64,000 bases of DNA from DATGMS01 sp040905145. Its GTDB lineage: Bacteria > Bacteroidota > Bacteroidia > Cytophagales > Cyclobacteriaceae. The stretch is from positions 9,580 through 73,579 of the forward strand of contig JBBDSC010000222.1 of the NCBI GenBank assembly GCA_040905145.1. The letters run 5' to 3'. A program made the translations under genes and the position numbers. Shown piece after piece: positions 42,355 to 50,697 of the stretch. A model generated the notes under the pieces. It worked only from the letters and a program-made list of their open reading frames with translations. It did no database searches and was not told where the DNA came from. The stretch's first letter is position 1, and every line of letters begins with the position of its first letter.

Positions 42355-43143
42355 ATGAGAAAGTCAATTCAGAATTTTGCAAATGCCCTAATGCCTTTGG
42401 GAATGGCTTTGGCCATAACGGCCTGTAACGATGAAGATTTGCCAAGACCGGGACACAGTAATGCTGAGATCAACTCCACCCTTACCAGTAGTAATTCAGA
42501 TGCCAATTCTTCCGCTGACATTTCTTCCCCTGAGAGTCGTATAGGGATCGGTGCGTTTACCGTAACTGAATTTACATTGGGAATGCAGGAAGTAAACATG
42601 ATGTATTTGCCAGAAAGTGCTGTTGAAGCGGGTGTCTCCCTTGAAATTGGCACTTTAAAGACAAATATCGATGCTGAAATTGGAACATCCAGTTCCAAAC
42701 CCCAAACGATCACTCTTGCTGCGGATGGAGAAATCCGGAAAGCGAAAATAGGAGAGGGCGAAACTCCCAAAGGAGTTTATAGCGAAATAACTTTTAAATT
42801 ATATAAAAACACTGCTGCAGGGGGCCATGAGGCTGCAAGCAGTAATTCCTTGTTTATAACAGGCGATCATAACGGTACTCCCGTCCATATTTGGTTGGAA
42901 ACTGAAGAGATGATCATGGCGACATCAAAATCTGCTGATGGCTATGAGGTTGATGGGAATTCTTCCCTATTATTGACATTTAACCTGGACAAGATCTTTG
43001 CAAACGTCAATTTTGATCTGGCTTCGGATTTTGATAAGAATGGAACAATTGAGATTGGTCCCCATAATGCAGATGCCAATGGAAGTCTCCATTCCAAAAT
43101 TAAAAGTAATTTCGCCTCTTCGGTAGAATTCGTGAAGGAGTAA
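42355..43143 (+). CDS. putative lipoprotein, unknown family
   Basis: A 262-residue protein with a signal peptide and lipobox (GMALAITAC, cysteine near residue 23). A serine/asparagine-rich spacer follows (SSNSDANSSADISS). The C-terminal 200 residues are rich in beta-type sequence (GIGAFTVTEFTLGMQEVN, LLLTFNLDKIFANVNFDL), reminiscent of DUF4382-like surface lipoproteins, though I cannot confirm the family. It is divergent from the TonB receptor and closely followed by repeat copy 2. Function unknown. Confidence 0.7.
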   Translation: MRKSIQNFANALMPLGMALAITACNDEDLPRPGHSNAEINSTLTSSNSDANSSADISSPESRIGIGAFTVTEFTLGMQEVNMMYLPESAVEAGVSLEIGTLKTNIDAEIGTSSSKPQTITLAADGEIRKAKIGEGETPKGVYSEITFKLYKNTAAGGHEAASSNSLFITGDHNGTPVHIWLETEEMIMATSKSADGYEVDGNSSLLLTFNLDKIFANVNFDLASDFDKNGTIEIGPHNADANGSLHSKIKSNFASSVEFVKE

Positions 43144-43151
43144 TTTCGAGT

Positions 43152-43463
43152 CGGAAGACAGGAAAGAGTACGATGTACAAGGTACAAAGGGATTCAGGTT
43201 GCCTAGGGTTCTATTGCCCCGTCCTTCAGAGCTGGGGAAAGGAATGGGGGAAAATTGGGCTTTAGCCCCATTAATAGTCCATCCGGGATAATGTGGCAAA
43301 AGCCAAAGGATTCCTATCCATTTTCCCGTTGGCTAAAGCCAACGGCAATGGAATAAAGGGCCAAAAGCACTTATTGTAATGTTTCCCCAGCTGGCATTTT
43401 TATGGCTTGAACGGAAAAATTATTAAGCGGAAAAAGTGTCGACCTATTTCAGGACGTGACAAA
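43152..43463. repeat. intergenic repeat element, copy 2 (related copy at 5473-5847)
   Basis: This interval aligns block by block with 5473-5847: CGGAAGAC, GAGTAC, ATTGCCCCGTCCTTC, GGGCTTTAGCCCC, GTTGGCTAAAGCCAACGG, CAGCTGGCA, GGCTTGAACGG and a terminal TTCAGGACGTGACAA. It lies between the convergent lipoprotein and glmS genes, starts 8 bases after one stop and ends at the other. No ORF is seen. Confidence 0.75.
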
Positions 43464-43464
43464 T

Positions 43465-45306
43465 TTATTCCACCGTAACAGACTTGGCCAGGTTTCTTGG
43501 CTGATCTACATTACAGCCCCTCATGACTGCGATGTGATAGGAAAGCTGCTGCAAAGGGATGACCGAAAGCAAAGGGACAAGCGCTTCATGGGTATGGGGG
43601 ATTTCAATAGTGTAATCCGCTATGCTTCTCACCTGTTCATCCCCTTCACTGACCACGGCAATAACTTTTCCCTTCCTGGCCCTTACTTCCTGTATATTGC
43701 TTACTACCTTTTCGTAAGAGCTATCCTTAGTGGCAATAAAAACCACTGGCATTTCTTCGTCGATCAGGGCGATAGGTCCATGCTTCATCTCAGCTGCTGG
43801 ATAACCTTCCGCATGTATGTATGAAATCTCCTTTAATTTAAGCGCGCCTTCCAAAGCAACGGGGAAATTGTATCCCCTTCCCAAATAAATAAAGTTCCGG
43901 GCATCCTTGAACTCGGCAGCTATCTTTTCGATTTTCCCGTTCAATTTCAGGGTCCTTTCTACTTTTGCAGGGATTGACTCCAATTCCCTCAATAGTTCCA
44001 TGTACTTACTTTCCGTTAAAGTGCCCCTTTGATAACCCAGCATTAATGCCATCATGGTCAATACAGAAATCTGTGCTGTAAAAGCTTTGGTAGAAGCTAC
44101 CCCGATCTCTGGACCGGCATGGGTGTAACACCCTGCATGGGTAGCCCTGGCTATGGAAGAACCCACTACATTGCAGACCCCAAAAATAATGGCACCTTTT
44201 GACTTCGCCATTTCAATGGCCGCCAAGGTATCGGCTGTTTCGCCTGATTGCGAAATGGCAATAACAAAATCACCTTCTTTTATAACAGGGTTCCTGTACC
44301 GGAATTCGGAAGCATATTCTACTTCTAAAGGAACCCTTGCAAATTCTTCAAAAAGGTATTCCGCCACCAGTCCCGCATGCCATGAGGTACCGCAGGCAAT
44401 GATGATGATCCTGTCAGCATTTTGAAATTTATTTCTAAAATCCCGCAATCCACCAAGGACCAAACGACCTGACTTTGCGTCTAATCTCCCCCTCATACAA
44501 TCCGCAATAGACCTTGCCTGTTCGTTGATTTCTTTTAGCATGAAATGCTCATAGCCACCTTTTTCTATGGCCTCCAATTCCATCTCCAACTGATTGATAT
44601 AGGGATTGGTGTCTACATTTTCAATAGTCTTGACCTGTAGCTTATTGTTTCTGATCACCGCGATCTCTTGGTCATCCAAATAGATCACCTGATTGGTATA
44701 TTCAATAATTGGCGTGGCATCAGAAGCAAGGAAATACCCGTCTTCAGCTACACCTATTACCAGCGGGGATCCTTTTCTTGCAGCGATCAAGGTATCCGGC
44801 TCCTCTTTGTTTATTAAGACGATGGCATAAGCACCCACCACCTTATGGAGCGCCAACCGTACGGCTTCTTCCAGGCTACAATCATTATTTCTATAGATAT
44901 CCTCAATGAAATTTAGGAAGACCTCCGAATCTGTATCACTCTTAAATTTATACCCCTTATTGGCCAAGTCTTTTTTTAAAACCTCATAATTTTCAATGAT
45001 TCCATTGTGAACCATGGCAAAACTTTCATTGGAAGAATAATGGGGGTGGGCATTGGCATCATTGGGCTCACCATGAGTGGCCCATCGGGTGTGTCCTATG
45101 CCAATTGTAGCCATCAGATCCTGATGGGACAGAAGGGAGTTTTCAAGTTCGGATACTTTCCCCTTTTTCTTGTATATATTTAGACCTTTGTTATTTAAAA
45201 GGGCTATTCCAGCACTGTCATAGCCCCTGTATTCCAATCTTTTAAGACCTTTGATGATAATGGGCAGGGCATCCTGCTGCCCCACATAAGCTACAATTCC
45301 ACACAT
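43465..45306 (-). CDS. glmS: glutamine--fructose-6-phosphate aminotransferase (isomerizing)
   Basis: A 613-residue enzyme making glucosamine-6-phosphate, the entry to peptidoglycan and LPS amino sugars. The N-terminal glutaminase domain begins MCGIVAYVGQ with catalytic C2; the two SIS domains hold GTSWHAGLVAEYL, SQSGETADTL and LGRGYNFPVALEGALKLKE. The C-terminus LAKSVTVE is standard. No glmS ribozyme-like sequence was found upstream. It is the last gene of glgA-DUF4270-glmS. Confidence 0.97.
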   Translation of the reverse strand: MCGIVAYVGQQDALPIIIKGLKRLEYRGYDSAGIALLNNKGLNIYKKKGKVSELENSLLSHQDLMATIGIGHTRWATHGEPNDANAHPHYSSNESFAMVHNGIIENYEVLKKDLANKGYKFKSDTDSEVFLNFIEDIYRNNDCSLEEAVRLALHKVVGAYAIVLINKEEPDTLIAARKGSPLVIGVAEDGYFLASDATPIIEYTNQVIYLDDQEIAVIRNNKLQVKTIENVDTNPYINQLEMELEAIEKGGYEHFMLKEINEQARSIADCMRGRLDAKSGRLVLGGLRDFRNKFQNADRIIIIACGTSWHAGLVAEYLFEEFARVPLEVEYASEFRYRNPVIKEGDFVIAISQSGETADTLAAIEMAKSKGAIIFGVCNVVGSSIARATHAGCYTHAGPEIGVASTKAFTAQISVLTMMALMLGYQRGTLTESKYMELLRELESIPAKVERTLKLNGKIEKIAAEFKDARNFIYLGRGYNFPVALEGALKLKEISYIHAEGYPAAEMKHGPIALIDEEMPVVFIATKDSSYEKVVSNIQEVRARKGKVIAVVSEGDEQVRSIADYTIEIPHTHEALVPLLSVIPLQQLSYHIAVMRGCNVDQPRNLAKSVTVE

Positions 45307-45328
45307 ATGAAAAATTCCAAATTAAAAA

Positions 45329-46723
45329 TTACTTAACTTTTGAATAATAAATTTTGAGCTTAATGGTGTTATGATTGACGAGGTATTCTTTCAATGATTG
45401 TTTAAATTCATCACCTGATCCGCTGGGGGAGTTGGGGTATAATAATAAATCTGTCTTTGGGAGTCCAGACCTATATAGGGCATTAAAATAAGAAGTTATT
45501 TGTTGGGTATAAATGAATTTTTCGCCGTTAAAAATCAAGGAGCTGGGATTATCTATAGCAGGAACGACATTTCCCTCTACATCGGTTCCCTCTATCTGTG
45601 TCTGCCCTTCAGCTTGTACAGGAATCCTTCTTCCGTCAATTCTTTGAAGAAATTCATTACTTTCATCAGAGAAAAACATCATGATGTTTTTGATGGGCTG
45701 CTTGGTTTCGGGAAAGTTTTCCAAAGGTCCCATTTCCAATGAAACTTGATTGAAGGTTATATTTTGAAGGGTATCCAAAAATTCAGAAATGGGCTCTGTG
45801 TCCAATTTCATCACCAATCCTAAATTAGCTTTACTTCCTATAAGGTTTCCGGGTATCTCGTAGGCCACACTGGTGTCCGTAATTTGTTCGGTGGGTGTGC
45901 CTGACCGATCACTCTTCACCTGATTGAAGTACCTGGATTGGATCGTGTTGATTGGATAAGAGGTGGAAGCCGTATCCCCTTCGTAATGATAGTACAGGGA
46001 TATTCCTGTACCGTTTCCTGGTGCTATAGAAATACTGGTTTGTTCCTCCGGCTTACCTGTTATGGTTATACCAGGGAAATAATCCCTAAAAGCAAATATA
46101 TCGTTAAACGCAGGGTCATTGGCTTTTAATTTATCGAAAAACTCCAATGCCAGGTCTTCATCAAGATCCATGGTGACGGCATTGATCGTGTCCGCTTTCA
46201 ATAAGAAGGATCCTTCCGCTATGGTTTCCTCCGTGAAGGGGAGTTCGCTAAAATTATAATAGGCGGTATCTTGAATGGGCTCTAGCAAGCGGTGCACCTG
46301 ATAGGCCTTCCTCTCGCTCAGATTAATACCCGCCAGGCTCACTATGTTCAAATCGAATTTGGCGGAATCAAAAATGGCCTCATCCGTTGGAGGTGTACCG
46401 CCCGGATTAAAGGACAACCTACTATAGGCTATGGACTCTGTCCTGCCGAAGAAAGGGCTTATATCCCCACCCACGACCAACCTACCCCGCCGGGTAGTAT
46501 TAAAGGAGTCCAATAATACCATAGAAGCAGATAGGGGTATTTCTGCATAGAAAACCCCTATCTGGTTATTATCCGGATCCAGTAGAACTTCCGAAGGATC
46601 GGAACATGAACTGGCGACGGTCAAAATTATTAACAGCGATGCCGCAAGTTTAGCCGGCAAGTTCTGTATAGATGTTGTAATAACTTTCAAAAAGCTGTTC
46701 GTCTTCTTCACTGGTAATTTCAC
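45329..46723 (-). CDS. DUF4270 lipoprotein
   Basis: A 464-residue (or shorter) surface lipoprotein with a lipobox near LTVASSC, then the DUF4270 pattern (LDPDNNQIGVFYAEIPLSASMVLLDSF). The ATG start at 46723 overlaps glgA by 74 bases and gives a 40-residue pre-lipobox segment; a TTG at about 46663 would give a normal lipobox distance and 14-base overlap. The family is almost confined to Bacteroidota and often lies beside glgA and glmS. Function unknown. Confidence 0.85.
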   Translation of the reverse strand: MKLPVKKTNSFLKVITTSIQNLPAKLAASLLIILTVASSCSDPSEVLLDPDNNQIGVFYAEIPLSASMVLLDSFNTTRRGRLVVGGDISPFFGRTESIAYSRLSFNPGGTPPTDEAIFDSAKFDLNIVSLAGINLSERKAYQVHRLLEPIQDTAYYNFSELPFTEETIAEGSFLLKADTINAVTMDLDEDLALEFFDKLKANDPAFNDIFAFRDYFPGITITGKPEEQTSISIAPGNGTGISLYYHYEGDTASTSYPINTIQSRYFNQVKSDRSGTPTEQITDTSVAYEIPGNLIGSKANLGLVMKLDTEPISEFLDTLQNITFNQVSLEMGPLENFPETKQPIKNIMMFFSDESNEFLQRIDGRRIPVQAEGQTQIEGTDVEGNVVPAIDNPSSLIFNGEKFIYTQQITSYFNALYRSGLPKTDLLLYPNSPSGSGDEFKQSLKEYLVNHNTIKLKIYYSKVK

Positions 46724-47462
46724 ACTGTTTATCTTTAGAGCACTCTTTAATTAATTGGATAAGGTTTTCTGAAATGTCCTTTCCCTGAATGACCACGTCG
46801 GCATATTCCATTCCCAATTTCAGGAAGCCTTCATAATCTTTTGATTTCAGGGGCGCCAAAATTTTATCATCAATATCCACCATTTTGACTTTTTCAAACA
46901 AATCGTCTCCAAATTTATGACTAAATCCGTTATTATAAATAGCGAATACTGATTTAGTGTCTTTAAACAAGGGTTCGTTTTTATAAGTAGTCTTCAAATA
47001 CATGGGGATCAGGCTGGTCATCCAATCATTACAATGAACCACATCCGGTGCCCATCCTAATTTCTTGACTGTTTCGATGACTCCCTTGCAGAAGAAAATG
47101 GACCTTTCGTCATTGTCTTCATAGAATTTTTCCTGCTTGTCAAAGAAAACGCTTTTTCTTTGAAAATAGTCTTCATTATCTATAAAATAGACCTGGAGTT
47201 TGGCATTAGGAATAGATGCCACTTTAATAATCAGGGGTTTTTCTTCTTCGCCTACCGAAATATTAATTCCTGAAAGCCTTACTACCTCATGCAACCTGTT
47301 CTTTCTTTCGTTTATCAAACCAAATCTCGGAACAAGAATACGGATTTCCATTCCTTTTTCTTGCATAGCCTGTGGCAAAGCTCGCACGAAATTTGCGACC
47401 TCAGAAGTTTGAAGAAATGGATTAATTTCACTGGCTACGTAAAGAATACGAAGTTTAGACAT
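46650..47462 (-). CDS. glgA: glycogen/starch synthase (GT5), N-terminal domain only
   Basis: A 270-residue protein that corresponds to the N-terminal GT-B half of glycogen synthase (GT5). It opens with KLRILYVASEINPFLQTSEV and has VVHCNDWMTSLIPMYL. The ADP-glucose-binding C-terminal half (about 200 residues with KTGGL/E-x7-E motifs) is absent. Similar short versions are common in Bacteroidota next to DUF4270 and glmS. Whether it makes glycogen is unclear. Confidence 0.85.
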   Translation of the reverse strand: MSKLRILYVASEINPFLQTSEVANFVRALPQAMQEKGMEIRILVPRFGLINERKNRLHEVVRLSGINISVGEEEKPLIIKVASIPNAKLQVYFIDNEDYFQRKSVFFDKQEKFYEDNDERSIFFCKGVIETVKKLGWAPDVVHCNDWMTSLIPMYLKTTYKNEPLFKDTKSVFAIYNNGFSHKFGDDLFEKVKMVDIDDKILAPLKSKDYEGFLKLGMEYADVVIQGKDISENLIQLIKECSKDKQCEITSEEDEQLFESYYNIYTELAG

Positions 47463-47498
47463 ATCTCTTGTGTTTTTGTTAAGGATATAACGGGTCTA

Positions 47499-47506
47499 CA
47501 AAAGTA
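47499..47506 (-). promoter_or_regulatory. candidate glgA promoter -7 element (TACTTTTG)
   Basis: On the minus strand this is an exact TAnnTTTG element, 37 bases before the glgA start. The -33 partner is weak. It is the mirror of the panC element 43 bases away, which has the same sequence TACTTTTG. Confidence 0.5.
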
Positions 47507-47526
47507 CAAAAAATATTACAAAAAGC

Positions 47527-47556
47527 ATTGTATTTAGAGAAAACATTATACTTTTG
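47527..47556 (+). promoter_or_regulatory. panC promoter (ATTG-N18-TACTTTTG)
   Basis: ATTG (47527-47530) and TACTTTTG (47549-47556, an exact TAnnTTTG) are 18 bases apart. Transcription would start near 47563, giving a leader of about 24 bases to the TTG at 47587. Confidence 0.65.
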
Positions 47557-47586
47557 CAGCTATTTTGAAAATTGGTAAATCAAGAA

Positions 47587-48438
47587 ATCTTGAAGATAAT
47601 CCATACCAAAGAAGGTATTCAACAGGCTGTTTTCAAGCACCGCTGCTTAAATGAAACCATAGGCTTAGTCCCCACCATGGGCGCTTTGCACAAAGGACAT
47701 TTTTCACTTGTGGAAAAATCGAAATATAATTCCGCTATTACCGTTGTTTCAATTTTTGTAAATCCTATCCAGTTCAACAATAAGTCGGACCTTGAAAGGT
47801 ATCCAAGGACATTGGAAAAGGACCTTGCCCTGTTGGGTAAATTAAAGGTGGATTACGTTTTTATCCCAGAAGAAAAAGAAATTTATCCGGAGAAAACTCT
47901 TTTGAAATTTGATTTTTCTGGTTTGGAGACCACTTTGGAAGGAGCATTTCGCCCCGGTCACTTCAATGGAGTGGGGATAATAGTCTCCAAACTGTTGCAT
48001 ATAATCCACCCTTCCCATGTTTATTTTGGACAAAAAGACCTCCAGCAAGTAGCAATAATCAACAGATTGATCAAGGATTTATCCTTTAATATTGAGGTGA
48101 TTGTTGTCCCCACCGCAAGGGAAGATGATGGGCTGGCCATGTCATCAAGAAATATTTTTTTAAATCAAGAGGAAAGAATGGCAGCTAATATTTTGTATAA
48201 AAATCTATCTTTCGCCAAAGATGAACTATTAAATGGGGTGAATTGGTTTGAAGTTAAAGATAAAATAAATGAAAAATTTCTAGAAGAAACTCTGATAAGG
48301 CTTGAATATTTTGAACTGGTAAAATCAGATTCCATGGAAAAAGTTTCCACCATTGACCAAAATAGTCCCTGTTCGATTTGTACTGCTGCATATGTCGGCA
48401 ACGTAAGACTAATAGATAACATGACCATTTATATTTAA
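47587..48438 (+). CDS. panC: pantoate--beta-alanine ligase (pantothenate synthetase)
   Basis: A ligase of about 283 residues that joins pantoate and beta-alanine to form pantothenate. Motifs: LVPTMGALHKGHFSLVEKSK (ATP-binding HxGH-type), VFVNPIQFN-like SIFVNPIQFN, HVYFGQKDLQQVAII, and REDDGLAMSSRN (KMSKS-like). An upstream in-frame TTG at 47572 exists, but the predicted transcription start and family alignment favour 47587 (MKIIHTKEGIQQAV). It is followed by panD after 71 bases. Confidence 0.94.
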   Translation: MLKIIHTKEGIQQAVFKHRCLNETIGLVPTMGALHKGHFSLVEKSKYNSAITVVSIFVNPIQFNNKSDLERYPRTLEKDLALLGKLKVDYVFIPEEKEIYPEKTLLKFDFSGLETTLEGAFRPGHFNGVGIIVSKLLHIIHPSHVYFGQKDLQQVAIINRLIKDLSFNIEVIVVPTAREDDGLAMSSRNIFLNQEERMAANILYKNLSFAKDELLNGVNWFEVKDKINEKFLEETLIRLEYFELVKSDSMEKVSTIDQNSPCSICTAAYVGNVRLIDNMTIYI

Positions 48439-48509
48439 TGCTATATATTATAAATCTTCTTTATTAAAATAAAGGCAGGCCCGATCAAAAGGCCACAAAA
48501 TAAAGAGCC

Positions 48510-48857
48510 ATGCATATCCAAATATTAAAATCTAAAATCCACCGTGTTAAAATAACTCAGGCAGAGCTTCATTATGTGGGGAGCATCACCATAGATGAGG
48601 ACCTGATGGAAGCATCCAATATCATTGAAAATGAAAAGGTGCAGATCGTAAACGTAAATAACGGGGAACGGTTGGAAACCTATGTGATCAAAGGGGAGAG
48701 GGGAAGTGGACAGGTTTGCCTAAATGGTCCTGCGGCCAGAAAAGCCCAGGTTGGGGATGTTGTCATTATTATTTCCTATGCATCAATGGAATTTGAAGAA
48801 GCCAAAAAACACAAACCGGTGGTGATATTTCCGGACGAACACAATAGATTGACATAA
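48510..48857 (+). CDS. panD: aspartate 1-decarboxylase (proenzyme)
   Basis: A 115-residue pyruvoyl-dependent enzyme that makes beta-alanine from aspartate, supplying PanC. The self-cleavage site is the G-S pair in ELHYVGSITID near residues 24-25. The KIHRVKITQ opening is conserved. It lies between panC and the flippase-like gene (3-base gap after). Confidence 0.96.
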   Translation: MHIQILKSKIHRVKITQAELHYVGSITIDEDLMEASNIIENEKVQIVNVNNGERLETYVIKGERGSGQVCLNGPAARKAQVGDVVIIISYASMEFEEAKKHKPVVIFPDEHNRLT

Positions 48858-48860
48858 AAC

Positions 48861-49871
48861 TTGAAAATTACCCTCAAAGAATTTATACAGATCGCTCTCT
48901 CGCTGTTAGTTGCCGTTTGGATATTCTGGTTTCTATATAAGGACATTAAGATGGAAAGCCTGGCCGAAGCCCTTCGTCAGGCTTCCGTCTTTTGGATAAC
49001 CCTCTCGATAGTGATTTCGGTTTGGGGCTATTGGTTGAGGGCATGGAGGTGGAAATTGCTAATTGATGTAAATGAACAGCAACAGGTGGATCTATGGAGG
49101 GTGTTTTGGGCTTTAATGACTGGATATTTGGCTAATTTGCTCGTCCCCCGTGCCGGAGAAGTAGTCAGATGTGGTGTATTAAAAAAAACCGATCACCTCC
49201 AAATGGGAAAGCTCTTTGGCACCGTAATCCTGGAGCGGACAGTAGACTTATTGTTTTTGATTTCCACCGTCCTATTGGCTTTTTTTATGGAAAACAAAGT
49301 TTTTTTATCCTTGATCGGAGAACTGGCATCATTGGAAACATTGGGAAGCGCAGCAAAAAATTATTTACCCCTGCTTATCGGGGGCCTGGTGCTAATGGGA
49401 ATGCTGGCTTTTTGGATTTTGAAAAGATATAGGGATAGGGGGCTTATCAAAAAATTGAGACATTTTATAAGGGATTTTATAAAAGGAGTTATAAGCCTGA
49501 GGCACGTCAAAAACCAGTGGGGTTTTTGGACTTCCTCTATGCTGATCTGGACCATTTATTTTTTAATGATGTACTTTGTAGTCTTGGCCATTCCAAGCAC
49601 CGCAAGTTTGAGTGCCACATCGGTTTTAATGGTGATGGTCATGGGGAGCATAGGCATGATTGCTCCTGTTCAGGGCGGGATTGGAACCTTTCATGCACTT
49701 GTGGCTTTTATTTTGGGTTTTTACGGTCTAAGCCTAGAAGAGGGTAAAATATTCGCTGTGATCATCCATGGTACCCAAATGCTTACTGTCATTGTGTTGG
49801 GAATTATCAGCTTAATTGTTTTGGCAAAAATTGTTGCCAAAGAAGAACCTATCCGAGGTTCATTGCGTTAA
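48861..49871 (+). CDS. lysylphosphatidylglycerol synthase-type transmembrane (flippase-like) protein
   Basis: A 336-residue polytopic protein with about eight hydrophobic helices and the family motifs WRAWRWKLL-like WLRAWRWKLLI, GYLANLLVPRAGEVVRC, ERTVDLLF and PVQGGIGTFHA. Members (PF03706, UPF0104) include MprF flippase domains and AglD-like proteins, so lipid or undecaprenyl flipping is plausible. TTG start 3 bases after panD. Substrate unknown. Confidence 0.88.
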   Translation: MKITLKEFIQIALSLLVAVWIFWFLYKDIKMESLAEALRQASVFWITLSIVISVWGYWLRAWRWKLLIDVNEQQQVDLWRVFWALMTGYLANLLVPRAGEVVRCGVLKKTDHLQMGKLFGTVILERTVDLLFLISTVLLAFFMENKVFLSLIGELASLETLGSAAKNYLPLLIGGLVLMGMLAFWILKRYRDRGLIKKLRHFIRDFIKGVISLRHVKNQWGFWTSSMLIWTIYFLMMYFVVLAIPSTASLSATSVLMVMVMGSIGMIAPVQGGIGTFHALVAFILGFYGLSLEEGKIFAVIIHGTQMLTVIVLGIISLIVLAKIVAKEEPIRGSLR

Positions 49872-49902
49872 ATTCAATTGTTAATAAAGGAAAAATAAAA
49901 AA

Positions 49903-50595
49903 ATGATCTTAATCTTAATTGTTGTTGTATTCGGTATCTTAGGATACGTAGTGAGTAGGAAGTTGAAGAATAAATTTAAAAAATATTCTGAAACTTCCCT
50001 TCAGGCCAATTTGTCAGGGAAAGAAATAGCTGAACTCATGTTGGCTGACCATCATATTACCAACGTGAAGGTGAATTGTGTAGAAGGGAAACTTAGCGAC
50101 CATTATAACCCGCTGAACAAAACAGTGAACTTAAGCCCAGAGGTTTATTACGGCAGAAATGCTGCGGCAACGGCTGTAGCTTCACACGAGTGCGGGCACG
50201 CTGTACAGCATGCTACCTCTTATGCCTGGCTGTCTGTACGTTCTGCACTGGTTCCCATCCAAAATGCCAGTGGGAAAATTCTAAACATTGTGCTTATCGC
50301 AGCCCTATTTGGTGGCATAGCTTTGTTTGGACTTCCTTATGAAGTAGTGGGCATCATTGTGGTGGGCTCCTATTCCGTGCTTACCTTATTCTCTCTTGTT
50401 ACTTTACCTGTTGAATTTGATGCCAGTAACAGGGCATTGGCCTGGGTACAGCAAAGGAATATAGTAACCCAAACAGAATATGGCATGTCTAAAGACGCTT
50501 TGAAATGGGCTGCTATGACCTATGTGGTCGCCGCGTTAGCTTCTTTGGCTACTTTAGCTTATTATGCCTTCATCTTTTTCGGCAACAGGGAATAA
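49903..50595 (+). CDS. zinc metallopeptidase (YugP-like, Zn_peptidase_2 family)
   Basis: A 230-residue membrane protease. A membrane helix at residues 1-20 is followed by an HEXXH-type site VASHECGHAVQHA, then two hydrophobic segments (about 130-165 and 205-228). The VGREFDASNRAL-type region appears as PVEFDASNRALAWV. It closes the panC-panD transcript and is followed by a strong terminator. Substrate unknown. Confidence 0.9.
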   Translation: MILILIVVVFGILGYVVSRKLKNKFKKYSETSLQANLSGKEIAELMLADHHITNVKVNCVEGKLSDHYNPLNKTVNLSPEVYYGRNAAATAVASHECGHAVQHATSYAWLSVRSALVPIQNASGKILNIVLIAALFGGIALFGLPYEVVGIIVVGSYSVLTLFSLVTLPVEFDASNRALAWVQQRNIVTQTEYGMSKDALKWAAMTYVVAALASLATLAYYAFIFFGNRE

Positions 50596-50620
50596 AGAAT
50601 TATCAACAATTTCAATCACA

Positions 50621-50655
50621 GAAAGGGACAATTCATTGTCCCTTTTCTTTTTTTC
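50621..50655 (+). terminator. terminator of the panC-panD operon
   Basis: A stem of GAAAGGGACAA (50621-50631) and TTGTCCCTTTTC (50636-50647) with a 4-base loop, then a T-rich tract. It lies 26-60 bases after the peptidase stop. Confidence 0.85.
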
Positions 50656-50697
50656 CGTATATTCCATTTTTAATTGGACCATCATTAATTTTTAAAA

